Shown here piece by piece: positions 62,601 to 64,000 of a DNA stretch of 64,000 nt. A model generated the notes under the pieces. It did no database searches, was not told the DNA's origin, and saw nothing but the letters and a program-made list of their open reading frames with translations. The translations under genes and the position numbers were made by a program. This stretch comes from Rikenellaceae bacterium (lineage in GTDB: Bacteria; Bacteroidota; Bacteroidia; Bacteroidales; Rikenellaceae): the NCBI GenBank assembly GCA_015059955.1, contig SUZK01000001.1, forward strand, positions 124,001 to 188,000, in the 5' to 3' direction. Position 1 is the first letter of the stretch. Each line of letters begins with the position of its first letter.

Positions 62601-63089
62601 ATGAAGAAGATTATGTTTGCATTGATGGCTGTGGTTGCACTATTCGCCGTAGGTTGCGACGATGACTATAACGCACCACAGGCCACACGTTCGGAGTTTA
62701 AGACGCAGTACCCCAACGCCGTAGATGTTGAGTGGGAGCGCCGTCGAGGACATGTAGTATGTGAGTTTGAGCTCCCTGGCGTTTCAAGAGATTGCGAGGC
62801 GTGGTACACGAAGGATGGCGCATGGGTGATGACCGAGTTTAAGATTCGTTATGACGAGTTGCCACAGCCTGTACGCACTGCTTTCGAGTCGTCGTATGGC
62901 ACTCAGACCCCTGTTGACGATGTTAGCCGCGTGGAGCGCAACGGCGCTTCGACGATATACTTTATCGAGGCTACTATCGTTGTCAATGGCTACCTCACGG
63001 ATATCTACCTCGACTACGAGGGTGATGGCACACTGCTTCGCACGGCGGTAGATGTAGAGAACTACGATAATATCTACTACTACTTGTAG
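62601..63089 (+). CDS. PepSY-like lipoprotein 2
   Basis: 162 aa, lipobox AVGC (lipidated C19), then PepSY-like repeats (FKTQYPNAVDVEWERRRGHV and ELPQPVRTAFESSYG). Probably a tandem-duplicate partner of the upstream gene, now outer-membrane attached. Terminator at 63110-63137. Confidence 0.8.
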   Translation: MKKIMFALMAVVALFAVGCDDDYNAPQATRSEFKTQYPNAVDVEWERRRGHVVCEFELPGVSRDCEAWYTKDGAWVMTEFKIRYDELPQPVRTAFESSYGTQTPVDDVSRVERNGASTIYFIEATIVVNGYLTDIYLDYEGDGTLLRTAVDVENYDNIYYYL

Positions 63090-63109
63090 CGAGAGAGTGG
63101 CGAAAATAG

Positions 63110-63144
63110 TATAGCGTTGTCTGCGGGCAACGCTATATTTTTTT
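63110..63144 (+). terminator. PepSY operon terminator
   Basis: TATAGCGTTG (63110-63119) with CAACGCTATA (63128-63137) and seven T. Confidence 0.9.
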
Positions 63145-63234
63145 AAAAATGGCTATTAGCAGATAGTTGTTTAGCCGTTTATGCATTTTATAATTTATTA
63201 ATCTATGCGGGAAGCTCATATTAATAAAAAGTAT

Positions 63235-63242
63235 TACCTTTG
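63235..63242 (+). promoter_or_regulatory. -7 box of acyltransferase gene
   Basis: TACCTTTG. The transcript would start near 63249, so the ATG at 63251 would be nearly leaderless; the ATG at 63263 leaves about 14 nt. Confidence 0.55.
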
Positions 63243-63250
63243 TACAAAAT

Positions 63251-64000
63251 ATGACTCCCAAGATGACTAACTCAAATAATCGCATAGGATATATCGATGC
63301 GCTGCGAGGCTTTACCATGTTGCTGGTACTCTTTAGTCATCTATATATTCCCAACATAACACCTCTGAATAAGTGCTTCGTACTCTTTCGTATGCCGCTA
63401 TTCTTCTTTGTCAGTGGTTTTATATCAATGCGTCGTGAGCAGGCTTGGGAACTGCCTAATCTGGTTACGCGCGTAGGGGGAAAGGTGCGCACGATGGTAG
63501 TACCAGCCATAGGCGTTGGCCTGATATACACCATGGTGTGCAACGCGTTTCCTATTACCAACTTCTTTACGCACCCATATAAGATGGGCTATTGGTTTAC
63601 TCTCGCACTCTTCAACATGCTTGTTGTCTACTATGTGGCACGCTATCTTCATGCTCGCAGTAAGGGTAGCTCTGTGCAGAGTTTCGTAGGGTGGTTTATG
63701 GCTTTGGGTATCTTGAACTTTGTGCTCCATATATATGGGGCAGCACACGGTGTGCTGGGCAGGGTACTAACCCTCGATAAGACGGTCGAGTATATGCACT
63801 TCTTTGCATTCGGCGTGCTATGTAGCTACTATAGTGATACCTTCAACCGCATAGCTCGCAGCGCCTTGTGGGTGATATCGGCGGCTGTGCTGTTCTTTGC
63901 TATCCTATATGGCGTTGTCGCCACCCAAAACTGCATAGGCTATGAGATTGGTGGCTATGGTACCCACTGGGGATATCTGCTAAATACCATAATCGTCAAT
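63251..64000 (+). CDS. Acyltransferase-3 family membrane protein, 3'-truncated by window edge
   Basis: 250 codons are visible, open to the window end. N-terminal IGYIDALRGFTMLLVLFSH and RMPLFFFVSGF are the hallmark of acyltransferase-3 integral membrane enzymes, which transfer acetyl or other acyl groups to surface sugars. At least six hydrophobic helices are seen. The start may be 63251 or the ATG at 63263. Substrate unknown. Confidence 0.85.
   Translation, partial: MTPKMTNSNNRIGYIDALRGFTMLLVLFSHLYIPNITPLNKCFVLFRMPLFFFVSGFISMRREQAWELPNLVTRVGGKVRTMVVPAIGVGLIYTMVCNAFPITNFFTHPYKMGYWFTLALFNMLVVYYVARYLHARSKGSSVQSFVGWFMALGILNFVLHIYGAAHGVLGRVLTLDKTVEYMHFFAFGVLCSYYSDTFNRIARSALWVISAAVLFFAILYGVVATQNCIGYEIGGYGTHWGYLLNTIIVN

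Overview
The window looks like chromosome of a gut-type member of the order Bacteroidales, most likely Rikenellaceae/Alistipes (genus is inference). The evidence is the many Bacteroidetes-type promoters (TTTG, about 19-21 nt, TAnnTTTG), weak or absent Shine-Dalgarno sequences, lipoproteins with short lipoboxes, BACON, DUF3575/Mfa-type and S46 dipeptidyl-peptidase families, an indole-forming tryptophanase, and Bacteroidetes-style phage integrases.

Layout. 1-2530: 3' part of a giant beta-helix surface protein. 2800-4537: NifU/IscU-like protein plus GGGtGRT protein. 4538-5098: repeat-rich intergenic region. 5099-13334 (minus): tryptophanase, aspartate-semialdehyde dehydrogenase, PBP1A and a large metallopeptidase-like/propeller/barrel protein. 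13617-16382: ROK regulator, GNAT, fabD. 16779-20361: ECF sigma factor, 50-aa ORF, OmpA-like/DUF3575 protein with a Pro-Glu spacer, fimbria-type lipoprotein. 20910-33478: two giant beta-helix lipoproteins with a 2.57-kb apparently identical tract, flanking a DPP11-type S46 peptidase, Maf, pfkA and a PfkB-family kinase. 33949-43905: small lipoprotein, YgiQ radical-SAM protein, large lipoprotein, DPP7-type S46 peptidase, TPR-like protein, CstA. 43990-49114: tRNA-Thr with a duplicated 3' end and downstream repeats, then a 4.36-kb integrative element inserted at tRNA-Pro(GGG). 49194-52279: ABC importer whose binding protein and permease are one polypeptide, plus its ATPase. 52404-52897: tRNA-Glu, candidate structured leader, rpsT. 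53209-64000: SIMPL protein, BACON lipoprotein, the leftward nfo-GH53-mntP-ypsA cluster, DUF3078 barrel protein, CtpA peptidase, two PepSY-like proteins, and the start of an acyltransferase-3 membrane protein.

Most genes are core housekeeping or cell-envelope functions. The accessory signals are: (i) the small element at tRNA-Pro, bounded by 47-bp perfect direct repeats, with an integrase, a repressor whose S24 peptidase-like residues are replaced, face-to-face promoters, a three-gene lysogeny-side operon carrying a two-TM protein, five tiny rightward ORFs and a possible small RNA; (ii) a family of two-hairpin modules placed right after stop codons of unrelated genes; (iii) the gene-conversion-like pair of surface lipoproteins; (iv) the binding-protein/permease fusion. 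All function calls are from reading the sequence; no database search was run.
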